NCBI GenBank assembly: GCA_020698575.1
Contig: CM036241.1
Span: 33,787,416-33,851,415, forward strand
Direction of reading: 5' to 3'
Length of the DNA stretch: 64,000 bases
DNA from: Bostrychus sinensis
Lineage: Eukaryota > Chordata > Actinopteri > Gobiiformes > Eleotridae
In this document: positions 1 through 12,605 of the stretch, one piece after another
Layout: every line of letters starts with the position of its first letter
Numbering within the stretch: position 1 is the stretch's first letter
Notes under the pieces: generated by a model
The model's input: only the letters and a program-made list of their open reading frames with translations
Databases searched by the model: none
What the model was told of the DNA's origin: nothing
Program-made: the position numbers and the translations under genes

Positions 1-246
1 GTTGGCACCAGAGACACAGGTTAAGAGACACAGTAATGTACAAAGTAGCTTCTGTGTACTAACACTGTGCCTCTAATACTGCAGGTTCAAGTGGTCCAAG
101 CCATGTACCAACTAAGCCCTGAGGACACAGAGCAAAGTATATAGACACCTACACTATTTCACTACACTAACTTATGCAAAGAATTTGAGAGATATTTGTA
201 TGCATTTATAAATACTTGTCTTGTCTTGTACATTTTGCGTATCAAG

Positions 247-3200
247 CCCAAATTCCGGAGACAAAGGCGTCCTGCAGTTTTGTCGCTCTGCCTGGTATTG
301 ATCCAGAGAGACTGAGACAAGCCAAAATAATTGTGGACCAAGCTGTCAAGGTAGAATAAATACTGTACATAAGATATACAGAACACAAATGTATAGTATG
401 TGGATATAGCTTGAAGATCAATCTGTATTTTCCAGACACACAAGGTGTTCTCAATCCAGGGCTCGTACCCCATCATTAGAAAAGCACTGAAGGCTAGAGG
501 ATGGGTAGAGCAGTACATGCATCACCCCAAAAGCCATAGACACAAGCGTCAAATAAATGTAGCTAGAACAACCTCTAGTAATGCTGGTGTAAGCAACAGT
601 GATGGTTAGCAATAAAAGACAGCAATAAAATCACTTCTAACTGGAAAAAAAATGTAACATTTATTTCTTCTTTTCCTTAGATACCTCAGATGATGAAAGA
701 GAACAGGACTCACTATGCAGTCTTGTGGTAAGTAAACAAAGGCATGGTTCATAACAAAGGAAAAAGGGGAAAAGCATTTTGAATTTGCATTAATATCTTT
801 CATCTTCCAGTCTCGTATGCTACGGAATGAAATGGTCTGTTTTTACTGGACAAATCGAAAAAATGCTATCAACCCCAATGACTTGCAAAAAGATCAGATT
901 ACCAATCATTTCAAGAAAACAAGCAGTTTCACTACTAAGGTAATATTTTGTTGTTGTTCCCCTTGAATATTAAACAAATAACTAAAATGCTAAAACCCCC
1001 TTTCTTAGGTGGGGTTATGTGTGAACCTGAGGAACTTGCATTGGTTTGATTCAGCAAACCCAGACACATTCTTCCCTCGATGTTACAGGCTGGGAGTAGA
1101 GGATGAGAAGCATATGTTTATTGGTAAGATCAACCTTTTGTCTCTTTGCAGTGTATGTTACAGTGGTCCTCAGACACAACATAAGAATTGTTTTTGTCCA
1201 CTAGAAAAAATGAAAGCCACCTTTAAAAATTAAAAAGATTGCATTAAAATAAAGTCATATCTCAAATTGGAAAATGCTTATTTAAGAGAATTCATTCATC
1301 AAAATAAAATAAATAAAACAAAAATCTCCCTCTGATTTTATTTTTCTAGTGGACAAATACAATTCTGATAATGGTCCTTTTTAATATAGACATTTTTACT
1401 TACATTTTCCATGTATTCGTTTTAAAATTTGACCAATTGGTTTCTTTTTTTTTAAATCTACCTCTGCTTTTATATTTCTAGTAGACAAAAACAGTGTTGA
1501 TGTTATATCTCAGGGCCACGGTAGTATGTATATCATATTGAGATGCTCCACATCTGGTTTGTGTGTGTCTGTGTAGAGAACTACAGAAGGACTGCCTGCT
1601 CTAGTCTTTTAAAGTACATTGTGGAGAAAGAGGAGCACTCTCATGACGACCAAACTGTGCAAGGTAAAAATGGACAACCCTCATGAGAAGTTTATTGGGA
1701 AAGGTAAAACAAAATCTCCATCCTCAGATAAGCGGAAACGATGCAAGCAGTCCAGAACATTGGCCTTTTCCAAAACCATTGACTTTGCTCTGAAAGTATG
1801 TGAAGACTTCCTGGACAGTTTGGAGCACAGTGATGTAGACACCAGTTTTGTGACAGAATTTAAACCTACTGAAGAGCAATGGGCAGAGTTCATTCAGAAT
1901 TATTACCTCATTGTCCAGTAAGTTAATTTATCTACTGTGGGGCTTTATTAAAACAGCACAAGGTTACAGTGCTTTAAAACAAACATGTTCTATTTTTGTA
2001 TATAAATGTGAAATTAATTAATTAATTAATGTGAATATAAAATTGGTGTCTTTCTTATCACTACTGCATGGTTCAGCGATGGAGTAGAGAGTGAGTCCTG
2101 CACAAAGAATGTGAATGGCTGTACTGTTATGCTGCAGAAGCTTAAAGAATTTAGTCCACAGATAGGCATTGATGGCACAGACAACATGTGGATTATCAAA
2201 CCTGGAGCAATGTCCAGAGGCAGAGGTGAGATGCTGTAATGTGAAGTTTTTAACCCTAGTTTTTTTATATGTTATTTAAAATGTTTCCTCTTGCTTCTGT
2301 GTTTCAGGTATTACATGTGCCAAACGCCTGGATTATATCCTCAAGATAGTCCACTGTGATCCAACCATCATCAAGGACAGCAAGTGGGTAGTGCAGAAGT
2401 ACATAGAGAAGCCTTTTCTGGTTCATGGGACCAAGTTTGATGTGCAGCAGTGGTTCTTGGTAATTGACTGGAACCCTCTCACTGTGTGGTGCTACACAAA
2501 GTGCTACTTACGATTTTCTACACAACCTTTCTCGCTTCATTCACTGGATAGGTAAGACAGAAGTCAGTGTGAAAGTACACTAATAGCTCAGAGAAAAAAA
2601 AAGAGAAGAGGGAATTCCAACTTTTGTCCTTTCTTACAGCTCTGTCCACCTCTGCAATAACTCTATCCAGAAACATTTGAGACCCCCCAAGCTACTTCAT
2701 CCAGCCATCCCGAAAGACAACATGTGGTCAGATGAGCAGTTCAGGGCCTTTCTGTCCAATCAGGGCAGAGAAAATCAGTGGGAGACTGTGGTAGTCCCAG
2801 AGATGAAGAAGGCTGTGATTTATGCATTACAGACTGCACAAGATGTCATGGAGCCACGCAAAAACACATTTGAGCTTTATGGTGCTGACTTCATTCTTGG
2901 TAGGAGGTTTCAGCTGCTTTTTATTTAGATATATTTACTTGAGAAACTTACTAGATATTGTACATGTTTTTTGTTTTTTTTTAGATTATGACCTGCATCC
3001 ATGGTTAATAGAAATAAACACTAGTCCCACCATGGCTTCATCTACTGCTGTGACAGCCCGCCTTTGTAGGGCAGTGCAGGAGGACACATTACGAGTAGTG
3101 CTGGACCGAAGAGCAGATCCCAACGCAAACACAGGAGACTTTGAAATGATATATTATCAGGTGAAGGACTTTTCTGTCTTTTTGTATTTTAAGCAAGTGT

Positions 3201-3382
3201 AAGTGTTTGTAAAGTGTTAAAAGTGTCACTTTTTTTAGGCAGCTGTAGCAATTCCTCAATATCTGGGAGTCACTTTACTTGTTGAGGGTACCAAGATCAA
3301 AAGTTCCTGCCTACTTCCTCCTCTTCAGAACTCTACCAGCTTGGCAACAAAATGCAGGGCTATAGACAAGGTCGAAAAATAA
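247..3382 (+). CDS. ttll3: Tubulin glycylase TTLL3, 3' portion (5' end outside window)
   Basis: Member of the tubulin-tyrosine-ligase-like family that adds glycine to tubulin side chains in cilia (family knowledge). Exons read: 247-350 (acceptor uncertain, 261 also possible), 436-604, 681-727, 811-939, 1009-1123, 1577-1663, 1728-1917, 2077-2225, 2308-2551, 2640-2899, 2985-3160 and 3239-3382. All junctions after the first are GT/AG and keep frame. The ATP-grasp core is clear: IIKPGAMSRGRG, VVQKYIEKPFLV, GTKFDVQQWFLV and ELYGADFILDYDLHPWLIEI. The N-terminal TTLL3/8-type block FSIQGSYPIIRKALKARGW is also present. The protein stops about 45 residues after LLVEG, so it lacks the long tail of mammalian TTLL3. 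TTLL8 is the main alternative; proximity to cidec favours TTLL3. Upstream exons are not seen in 1-246. Confidence 0.9.
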
Positions 3383-3470
3383 TAAATCAGAGCCCACATC
3401 TCATCTTATTTCATGTATTGTTGTCTGGTATCAATTTTGCATGTTTTTCCAAAAACATTGACGCTGGACA

Positions 3471-3476
3471 AATAAA
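3471..3476 (+). terminator. Candidate polyadenylation signal of ttll3
   Basis: AATAAA lies about 90 bases after the ttll3 stop codon. A second AATAAA overlaps the stop at 3381-3386 and could also be used. Confidence 0.4.
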
Positions 3477-3737
3477 ACTCAATATGGGAGCACCTATTTC
3501 TAAATGCCCTAGTAACATGAGCGCAGAATACTAAAGGTGATAAATGAGTAAAGAGATAAGGTTGACCAGATCACTCCATGTACCAGCGTCTTCTACTATC
3601 ACTTTGTGTCTAGTCATTCTTAAATTTTCAATTCCAACTTCTTTTAAACCGTTTTTTTCTTATTACAAAGTAACACTGTAACTTTTTTATATCAGAATAT
3701 ATTGTATATAGGCTAGTCTTGGAATAATTGTAATGGG

Positions 3738-3928
3738 TCTTTGGCATTGCCAGCAGGGGGTGACAGGCGCCTAATCCAAGCGTTCTCTGGAAATTTAAAA
3801 TAACTCCCCCAAAGAAGACCTTTTCCAAACATGTACATTATTTTAAGTTATAAAACATTAAATACTAATGCATAGGTGTCCAAACTGTTTCAAAACGTCT
3901 GGAAAAAGCATAATATTGGAGCTTTAAG
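3738..3928 (+). repeat. Interspersed repeat family A, 3' half
   Basis: Matches the 3' half of the fuller copy at 31532-32045. Shared blocks include TAATCCAAGC, a run ending in AAATACTAATGCA, and CATAATAT at the end. It finishes about 140 bases upstream of the uqcrc1 start codon, so it sits next to or inside that promoter. Confidence 0.65.
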
Positions 3929-4069
3929 GACTTCACCCATTTATAGACAACAACGCCATGTGCTGTAGGTGGCGATAGTTTTCAGTGCTGATATAGGACC
4001 GTAGAAGAAGAGCGAGTGACGGAAACAGCACAGAGAAGCATAGCACAGCTTCGGCAACTGAACTGAGAA

Positions 4070-7000
4070 ATGGCGGCGTCCGTGTGCCGAGTCGGGAGCA
4101 CCGTGGGCCGAGCCCTTGCCAAAACTCGTAGTGTAAGTATCAGCTGTCATTTTCCATTTTACCTGGATGTTAATAGTGCAGGCTGTGTGTATTTAGAAGT
4201 TTTCTGTTGTTGGCTAAGTGTTACCCAGCGTAGCTTGTAAAGAAATGTGGACCCGGCTTGTATTAGCCTCACTTAAATACAAGGTCAACTGTGAAAAACG
4301 ATTGTAGCTTTTTCTGTTGTCGCTGGTTGTATAATGGGTGCTTATTGGAATCACAGACCTGCTGTTAGAAATGTATTTGGTCGTTCACAAGGTCAGCAGC
4401 CATAATATTTCGTACTTGTCCTCATATGCCCTCTTCTTGCAGCTAACATGCTAATACCGTTAGCCTAATGTAAGACAGTCATGAACGGAAGTGCAAAAAG
4501 CCGATCTATTTAAAGGGTAATGTATAGGTTTTATATTATTATGAGACTGACAATACAAATGATAAAATACTGACAAGAAAAGGGATCAGGCCTTACATTT
4601 TGTGCAACTACAATTGTCTATCTTTTTAGGTTTATTCCAACCCAAACAATCTCGTAAGGTTATCCTTACCTCCACCATCCTCCACAAGACCTTAAACCGT
4701 ATTGTAATTTTCTGTTTGGATATTGCAGTGTCTTGAATAGGTGATTCGTCACGCTTGTACTGTACAGTAATGCTATGTTCCCAAACAATGTTTAGTAGCT
4801 GCCTTATCGAATGCTTTGTTTAAAAAGTACTGACTTGTATATTTTGATTTGTAGCCGATCCTTCTGTCTCTGAGGCGTGGACAGGCTTCCGTCAGCTATG
4901 CCCAGAGTCTGGTCGGTGCCCCTGAAACCAAACTTACTGCTCTTGACAATGGCTTGAGGATTGCATCTGAGGACACAGGACATGCTACGTGCACTGTAAG
5001 AACTAAGTAATGGTTCTTCTGAAGGGGGAAAAAAAAAATTAAATCTAGTTTGTAGTCTGTAATCCAGTACAATCACTTGTGTCTCTCTGTCACAGGTGGG
5101 ACTGTGGATAGGTGCAGGCAGTCGCTATGAAAGTGAAAAAAACAATGGAGCTGGATTTTTCCTGGAGCACATGGCTTTCAAGGTAAAAAGTCCGACTGCT
5201 TCAGTTTACCTACTGCTTATCCAAAACAACTTGTTTTCATTAATTTATCCATTGTCATAGGGAACCAAGAAACACTCTCAGTCAGCTTTGGAGCAGCAGG
5301 TGGAGTCCATGGGTGCTCACTTGAGCGCATACACCTCCAGGGAGCACACAGCATACTACATGAAAACACTGTCCAAAGACTTGCCCACAGGTAGGGCTTG
5401 TTATTCAAAGTTTGACTGACACATCCTTTAACCTATGCTTTGATATTTTTATACAGTGACTAATATGCTTTTCATAGAGCTTTACAAGGCTATTAAACCG
5501 AAGTGTATAATTCACATTCATATTCACTTTTGTCTCCTCCAGCGGTGGAATTGCTGGCGGATGTGGTGCAGAGCTGCTCATTGAATGAGGCTGATATTGA
5601 GCAGCAGAGAGCCACAGTGCTCCGTGAGCTGGAGGAGGTTGAGGGAAACTTGCAAGAGGTTTGCCTGGACTTGCTCCATGCTACAGCCTTCCAGGGCACC
5701 CCACTGGGACACAGTGTACTGGGACCTTCAGCCAACGCCAGGTATGTAACACAGCACTCTAAATAGATGTAGCACTTGGTGAAATACGGCTTCTTTCAGC
5801 CTGTGTATTTTAATCTTACTTGTAAGCCAAACCTGAAAGTGCTATTCTGACTACTATCTTTAAATTGTATGCCTTGCTGTTAAAACCAGCTGTATTTTAA
5901 GATATACTAAGCAAGTTAGGGAGTGGACATTGTTTTGGGCGGTCTGGGGTCCTAGCCCAAAAAACTTGTATTATTACAGAGGTAATTTTATGTATTTTAA
6001 CAGTGTCATCTGTGATATTTTTAGGTAACTAGTGTAAAATATTGTCATAATAAATAAATAAAACTAAGCTAATTATGTTTCTCTCTGATCTAAAGTGACA
6101 CTGCACTTCATTATGTCCCATACACCAGTTATGTCCCACAGTAAGTAGTGTCCCACAGACTAAAATCAGGACTCTTGATTGGTCAAACCTAACTGTCCTG
6201 AAAAAGCTGTACTTGCAGCACAAGAATGGACAGAACACTGTGGAGCAAATGCCACCTTTAATTTCTGGGGCTAAGCCTACTACTTACAAAACACAAGCAG
6301 GACTCGGAGACAGGAGACTAACCTTCCTCTCCCTCTCCAATAATTCAGTGTACTTGTTTACAGATAAACTAAACTTCTTAAAATGGTCTGGGGCAGACGG
6401 CAGAGAATGCCCTGATTTCTGACATCCATAATTTGAGCTGACAGAAAACATGCTAACACCTTTACCTAACTTACTGGGTTTGGACTGGATTTTTCTAATA
6501 ACAAAGTTTTAGGAGAAGTTAATATTAAGTTTCATCACTTACTACTTCTATTATTATTTCTTCCATTCAATTGAATCTGTTCCTGTATAACACCCTCACA
6601 TGTTTATTGCATGGATGTGTTGTTTATCGGAACTCTTGTAGTGCTGCAGTAACTAGCGCAAAGTGCAGACTGGATGACTATAAACCTGGCACTCAGACTC
6701 CTCGTGAGTAAGCATGGGTACAGGAGAAAATTAGACTGGGTTTATATGAATATAGGAGATTCTCACTGTGTAGTGGAAGGGATTTGATAAAGATGATTTA
6801 TCAGAGCATTTTGACAATTGGTGATTTGCGCTGTTTAGTGAGCGCCATTCTTTTGGTAGGCTCCCCTTTCTGTTGGGGCACATCGCCCTCCTAATAAAAT
6901 GGTAGGGGAAACACTGAACTGAAGTGATTAAGGTTGACCACACAAGATTTAGTCATTGTGTCCAGATTGACATGCAAGACCTGGAAGTGGCCCTAAAGCT

Positions 7001-9022
7001 TAGAAGTCCTAAATAATTACAATCCTTTATTTGACCTAATGCTGTTCTGCACAAGTGTAATGCATTGCCCATATGAACTTTCTCAGGAGTCTGACTCGTC
7101 AGGACCTGGTTGATTACATTAGCAGCCACTACAAAGCTCCACGTATGGTGCTGGCTGCTGCTGGAGGTGGGTGCCCTTGATCTTTAGAGATATTTCAGGA
7201 GGTTTGTCTTGACTGTTAATGAATCGTGTTTATACAGGAGTAAACCATGAGGAGCTTGTTGGATTGGCAAACACTCATTTAAGTGGAGTGTCGTTTGAAT
7301 ACGAAGGCGACGCTGTCCCGGTACTTTCTCCCTGCAGATTTACTGGAAGTGAGGTAAGATGTTTTTATGTCTGAGGAGGCAGTTCCTTTGTATTCACATG
7401 TTTGATGTGGGCTAATGTACTACTATCTAAACCTAAAATACTAACCAAAATAAAGACAAAAATATTAGGTTCTCAACTTTCTTGTTATACTTGTAATTCA
7501 TTTTCATTCTGTTGTAGATTTGCTTGCGTGATGATGCCCTTCCTTTGGCTCATGTTGCTATTGCTGTGGAGGGTGCCAGTGCTGCCAGCCCAGACATTGT
7601 ACCTCTTATGGTGGCTAATGCAATCATTGGCAGTTATGACCTTACCTTTGGAGGTGGAAAGGTTTGTATTACGCAGTAGTACACTTTTTTTTTTTTTTTT
7701 TTTTTTTTTATACATTTTGTTTGCATATTACATATCCCCTTTAAGCTTTGCCCTCTGGAGGCTCTTAATGCCTTTAGTGGCCATTATTGAGGGGTAAATT
7801 ATAGACCTCTCAAAAACCTGGGTCAGTGGTCTCACCTATGACTCTGGACCTGTCGGGTGGTACAAGTTCTGAGATGCAAAGGAGCTAGCTGCAGAAAAAC
7901 ACATGAACAGTTAATGATGTACATTTTGGTTAATACAGTGGAAGTATAAAATGTTGCTACGTTACTCCGTTCAAGCTATATTGATATACTAATGTCTGTG
8001 GCTGTATAACTAGTGTAAATGATTGCTTTGTGGATCTGTCTGTCACATTCAGAATCTGAGCAGTCGTCTGGCTCGACTGTCTGCGGAGGAGAATCTCTGT
8101 CACAGCTTCCAGGCCTTCCACTCATCTTACAATGACACCGGCCTGCTGGGCATTCACTTTGTGACAGACAAGCACCACATTGATGACATGATGCACTGGT
8201 CTCAGAATGCCTGGTTAGTAACTAATAAGCAGTCGTTTTAAGGGCACGACCACGTTGGCCAGGAAAATGCAACGGTCATGACGTCTCGGATTTGTATTTA
8301 CACGTATATGCAGAGGTGTGAAGAAAACACTGGATATGAATAAATTGGTACACATAAATCATAATTCTGGTCTGCAACTTCCCAACTACTTTAAGATCTT
8401 GTGATTGTCTGGAGCCATGCTGATAAAGTCTTAAGTAAGAACTTATACATATTACTGACAGTTACTTGATTAAATATGAACACATGAGGCATACAGTGGG
8501 GCAAAAAAGTATTTAGTCAGCCACCAATTGTGCAAGTTCTCCCACTTAAAAAGATGAGAGAGGCCTGTAATTTTCATCATAGGTATACCTCAACTATGAG
8601 AGACAAAATGAGAAAAAAAAAAAACAGAAAATCACTGTCTGATTTTTAAAGAATTTATTTGCAAATTATGGTGGAAAATAAGTATTTGGTCAATAACAAA
8701 AGTTCATCTCAATACTTTGTTATCTACCCTTTGTTGGCAATGACAGAGGTCAAACGTTTTCTGTAAGTCTTCACAAGGTTTTCACAAACTGTTGCTGGTA
8801 TTTTGGCCCATTCCTCCATGCAGATCTCCTCTAGAGCAGTGATGTTTTGGGGCTGTCGCTGGGCAACACGGACTTTCAACTCCCTCCAAAGATTTTCTAT
8901 GGGGTTGAGATCTGGAGACTGGCTAGGCCACTCCACTCTTGCTTGTTTGTAGGTGACCAAATACTTATTTTCCACCATAATTTGCAAATAAATTCTTTAA
9001 AAATCAGACAATGTGATTTTTC

Positions 9023-9069
<47 letters not shown>

Positions 9070-10332
9070 CTCATTTTGTCTCTCATAGTTGAGGTATACC
9101 TGTGATGAAAATTACAGACCTCTCATCTTTTTAAGTGGGAGAACTTGCACAATTGGTGGCTGACTAAATACTTTTTTGCCCCACTGTAAAAGCCTTGTAG
9201 TTTGCGATCGTGGGTTAGCTGACATGCTGTTGTAATTCTTTTCAGTGAGTACGCTGTCTTAACAGTTTACATGGCTCCAAGCAAGACCAAAACCCCTCCT
9301 CTAAAAAGGTTGCAGATTCACACAACAGAAACCCTGTCCTTGTGTAAACGAAAGGCCAAAGTGCAATCAAACCTCTGCAGATTCAGCAAACCGTGCTTTT
9401 GTATTAACAGCCCCTTAATAAAAGGTCATTGCTGAATATCTTTTTAACTTTAGGATGAACCTGTGCACCACTGTCACAGAGAGTGATATAGCCAGAGGCA
9501 AGAATGCTCTCAAAGCCAGTCTGGTTGGACAACTTGATGGTATATCATTTGTCTATCTTTGATCAAAAGCAGTCAGTACATTAGAGTAAAATAACATGCC
9601 ACACATTGTCTTTGTTTTTATAGGAACAACACCAATTTGTGACGACATAGGCAGACATATCCTGAATTATGGCCGCCGTATTCCCCTGTCTGAGTGGGAT
9701 GCTCGCATTGATGTAAGTTATCTACTTTTTGACTTTTTTTTTTTCTTTCTTTTTTTTTTTTAAACACACATCTTAAATCATCTAGGTAACTCTGACCAAC
9801 AATTTAATTGCATGTTGCATATATATTGCCCCCCCCCCTTAAGCTTTGCCCACTGGAGGCTGTTGATGCCTTTAGTGGCCATTACAAAGGGGTAAATAAA
9901 AGCTCTCTGAAGACCTCTGTCAGGGGTTCCACCTCTGACTGTGGACCTGTCGGGAGGAACAAAATCTAAGCAGCTATGGAAAAAAAATCTGGCAGCAGTT
10001 TATGTTAAATGATACATAAAATTGATGTTTTTCTTCAAATTTTAACAAAAATCCAAATAATGGTACTTCACAGTGATACTTTGATGTGTCTTTTCATCTG
10101 ATCCTAAGGCCGTGACCCCTAAGATGGTGCGTGACGTGTGTACCAAATATATCTATGACAAGTGTCCTGCTGTAGCAGCCGTTGGTGAGTTGTCCTCAAG
10201 TTAAAAGAAACCTTCACTGACATTTTGTGATTTTTGGCTCTTTTGACACTGTCTATTTCTACAACAGGCCCAGTTGAGCAGCTTCCAGACTACAACAGAA
10301 TTCGTAGTGCAATGTACTGGCTGAGGTTTTAA
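4070..10332 (+). CDS. uqcrc1: Cytochrome b-c1 complex core subunit 1 (UQCRC1), complete
   Basis: Core 1 subunit of mitochondrial respiratory complex III, an M16-peptidase-like protein on the matrix side of the inner membrane. Thirteen exons: 4070-4132, 4855-4995, 5096-5182, 5261-5390, 5543-5741, 7087-7166, 7238-7353, 7518-7661, 8053-8213, 9454-9539, 9624-9712, 10109-10184 and 10268-10332. They total 1437 nt and encode 478 residues, close to the 480 of human UQCRC1; all junctions are GT/AG and in frame. The N-terminus is basic and acid-poor (MAASVCRVG...), as in a mitochondrial presequence. The M16 zinc motif HxxEH is degenerate (F-F-L-E-H at residues 89-93), as expected for UQCRC1 and unlike active processing peptidase beta. 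The C-terminus YNRIRSAMYWLRF is typical of the family. The start is the first ATG after a GC-richer leader. Introns carry a Tc1 relic and a pair of direct repeats. Confidence 0.96.
5742..7086 (+). other. uqcrc1 intron 5, no distinct feature
   Basis: Largest uqcrc1 intron (1.35 kb). It is AT-rich and contains only short open frames without family similarity. No repeat with clear ends was recognised. Confidence 0.6.
7735..7895 (+). repeat. Direct repeat copy 1 (repeat C) in uqcrc1 intron 8
   Basis: Begins after a poly-T tract with TTAAGCTTTGCCCTCTGG. It aligns with 9832-9985 over about 150 bases, sharing TGCCTTTAGTGGCCATTA and GGACCTGTCGGG. Same orientation in both introns; family not recognised. 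Confidence 0.75.
8494..9186 (-). mobile_element. Tc1/mariner element, internally deleted, in uqcrc1 intron 9
   Basis: Starts CAGTGGGGCAAAAAAGTA and ends with its reverse complement. It is flanked by TA at 8492-8493 and 9187-9188, the usual Tc1 target duplication. The terminal inverted repeats run about 200 bases, with an A/T homopolymer inside each. Between them the minus strand encodes only the C-terminal part of a Tc1 transposase (8724-8987), including the catalytic-domain block WPSQSPDLNPIENLW. Most of the transposase is missing, so the 693-bp copy cannot move alone. It is antisense to uqcrc1. Confidence 0.95.
8724..8987 (-). pseudogene. Tc1 transposase C-terminal fragment
   Basis: An 87-codon frame whose first codons come from the inner inverted repeat. 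From VEWPSQSPDLNPIENLW onward it matches the end of the DDE domain of Tc1-like transposases and runs to a normal stop (LTSVIANKG). The DNA-binding half and the first catalytic aspartates are absent. A remnant, not a functional gene. Confidence 0.9.
9832..9985 (+). repeat. Direct repeat copy 2 (repeat C) in uqcrc1 intron 11
   Basis: Second copy of the sequence at 7735-7895, same orientation, starting after a C-run and TTAAGCTTTGCCCACTGG. The copies differ at scattered bases and small indels, so the duplication is not recent. Confidence 0.75.
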
Positions 10333-10605
10333 GAGGTTTTATTGTTTTGCTTTGTCTGTTCTGCTCCTTGTCTTTCTTTACAATTCCCTTTTGTCCACAA
10401 TACAAATGGGAACACCTGAGAATTGTCATAACCTAAACAGACCTAAAGCCACCTATTGGAGTCTCAACTTCCAGTGTCTTGAACACACTCACAGGCATCT
10501 GGGGAGGAGCCAATTAAAGTTTTGAAATTCCACTTGGGCCATACTGGTATATAGGACAGGTCTTTTAAAGCTGTAATCCCAGAGCAGAATCTGTGTAATG
10601 TCAAC

Positions 10606-10611
10606 AATAAA
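10606..10611 (+). terminator. Polyadenylation signal of uqcrc1
   Basis: AATAAA 274 bases after the uqcrc1 stop. A further AATAAA near 10740 is an alternative. Confidence 0.6.
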
Positions 10612-10644
10612 ATATTTATGATTCCAAAAGGACATGGTGCACCT

Positions 10645-11820
10645 ATTCAAGCAATTTAGAAGGAACAGTATATTTATAATTACTGTAATATTGTTTGTCC
10701 TCATATTGTACATAACAAAAGCTGTCATTCTGAAACAAAAAATAAAATATTCTGACATTTTTTTGTGGAATCTTCTGTTACCATTGTATACATTAATAAG
10801 TGCACCGTAGTAGTTTTCATTACCAACAATGCAGAGACATTTTTAGAATCTTGCTTGGGTAACGCCACTGCTCATAGTTATGTATTTTGTACAACTACTT
10901 AATTCACCGCTTTTAATAGTAAATAGGCTTTTGAGAAAAACAAGGACTTGCTGCCTACAGCATATGTGACATATGTTGAGTCACATAAGATCTCAAATCA
11001 CGAGTAGGTCAGTCATGACGGTAATACTGCAGGTACATCCAGGACTTGGCTGACATCTGTATGGCCTGTTTGTTTATCTGTAGCTTTAGCCTCAGGGCTT
11101 CTTAGATCCCAACTACTGAAGTGGGGCTGTTGTGTAATTTTCCTATCATTAGTAAGATGAGGAATTTATGTCTTGATGGGCTGGGTTGGAGGTCAGGAAA
11201 TGAAGGCTTTGTTTTATTCTTTTCCCCTGGACCTGACAGCCATCCCCTTGGTTGCCCTCCACAGGCCTTTCTATAATGCTGGGTCCTCATCATCACATTC
11301 TTACCTTTTTGTGCTTTATATGTGCTTTTGAAAGACTTTGGTTTAGTGCCCTGTTCACTGAGTATTCCTATATTAGTGCCTTAAATAGTGCCGTGTAAAG
11401 ACATTCTGCACTTCTCTGACTATGCAGGTTCCTCTTCACAATCGCAATTAAAGACGGCCTATAATATCGAACATACTGTTAATACATATTGTGACTTTAT
11501 GTAAATGCTCAGATTGTGTTGAGTGGGGTCAACATAGACCATTCAAAACAACTGTTATAAGAGAAACAGTGCATTATTCATTATATGGGGGTTGTCTTTT
11601 TTGTATTGATTATCATGGACATATCACTTTGAGGGTATCTACCTTTGCAGCTTATTACTTGTCATTGGACTTAAAAGGCATTGATGCGATATTGTTACAA
11701 ACAGAATGAAGAAACTATACAATTCATTATGGAAAAACAATTGTGATTATCATCATGTTATTTTTAGAAAAGATGACAGAGGGCAGGGAGTTGGGAGGAA
11801 ATGAGCAAGCAAGAGGAGGG
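10645..11820. other. Intergenic DNA between uqcrc1 and the urocortin gene
   Basis: AT-rich, mostly unique-looking. The short frames here have no recognisable domain. It should contain the distal urocortin promoter. No repeat ends identified. Confidence 0.5.
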
Positions 11821-11827
11821 AGCAGAG

Positions 11828-11835
11828 ATAAAAAG
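11828..11835 (+). promoter_or_regulatory. TATA-like box of the urocortin gene
   Basis: ATAAAAAG followed about 30 bases later by a sequence leading without interruption into a good splice donor at 12029. Fits a TATA-driven neuropeptide promoter with transcription starting near 11860. Inference only. Confidence 0.4.
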
Positions 11836-11859
11836 ATACACACAGTTGTGTCACCATCA

Positions 11860-12028
11860 CCACAGAGCAGAGGAAAGACACTCGTGAACCTGAGGTCCAG
11901 CTGAACATCAGCAGGAGAACGACCCAAGTCACTCCGCCAACAGATACAGCACTCTGGAAGATTCAAGACAAAAAGAGCAAGCTTCTAATAGAGTCCTGCT
12001 TTGACACAAGAGAGAGGTGCCTCCAACT
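11860..12028 (+). other. Candidate 5' untranslated exon of the urocortin gene
   Basis: Ends at the strong donor GTGAGTA (12029); the matching acceptor CCCGGCAG ends at 12589, 16 bases before the start codon. This two-exon layout, with all coding sequence in exon 2, is usual for CRF-family genes. The 5' end is estimated. Confidence 0.55.
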
Positions 12029-12605
12029 GTGAGTACCAATATCACCAATCATTTACACACATTAACATTAATCATGATCACTGGTCATTTCTTAGATACT
12101 AATACTTTCTTCAGCTTAGTTTTTCCTTGTGTTCATAAAGTAATTAAGAAAAACTGTTTAGTTTTCTTGTTGCCTGGTGTTAGCAGATTTTATTAGAAAA
12201 CTTTGAGAGTGCTGTTTTTAATTTATAAGAGGACTTAAAATCCAATGCTTTTCCATACATCTAAGTCAATGTATATTAAAATATTTAAGAAAAACAACTG
12301 GGCATAATTTTGAAAGTAGAAACCCTTTTTCTTCACAATGTAAAATCCTGATAGATGCCATCTTTTTATTGTGGAAAATGCAATATAGGCAGAAATACTG
12401 TATAATGCTAAAGCTTGCACCATAAAATGGAATTTGTATTTATGTTATAAATATTTGAAACACACAGTGCACTGAAGTAAAACAATAAGTTCAATCACAT
12501 ACATAATCATCCTCACTCTATGTTCAGTGACATATTTACTCTTTTCCTTGAGTGAAAAGTCTGTCATGGCTGTGTCTTTGTCCCGGCAGACATCCGGCTG
12601 TCACC

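Noticed and set aside
1619..1727. Frameshift in ttll3
   Set aside because: A 64-bp GT...AG intron explains the frame change and preserves the protein, so the gene need not be broken.
4855..5182. Mitochondrial processing peptidase beta instead of UQCRC1
   Set aside because: The zinc motif lacks its first histidine, and the C-terminus and length fit UQCRC1.
12552..12605. Upstream in-frame ATG for the urocortin precursor
   Set aside because: It lies in the intron before the acceptor ending at 12589, and starting there would bury the signal peptide.
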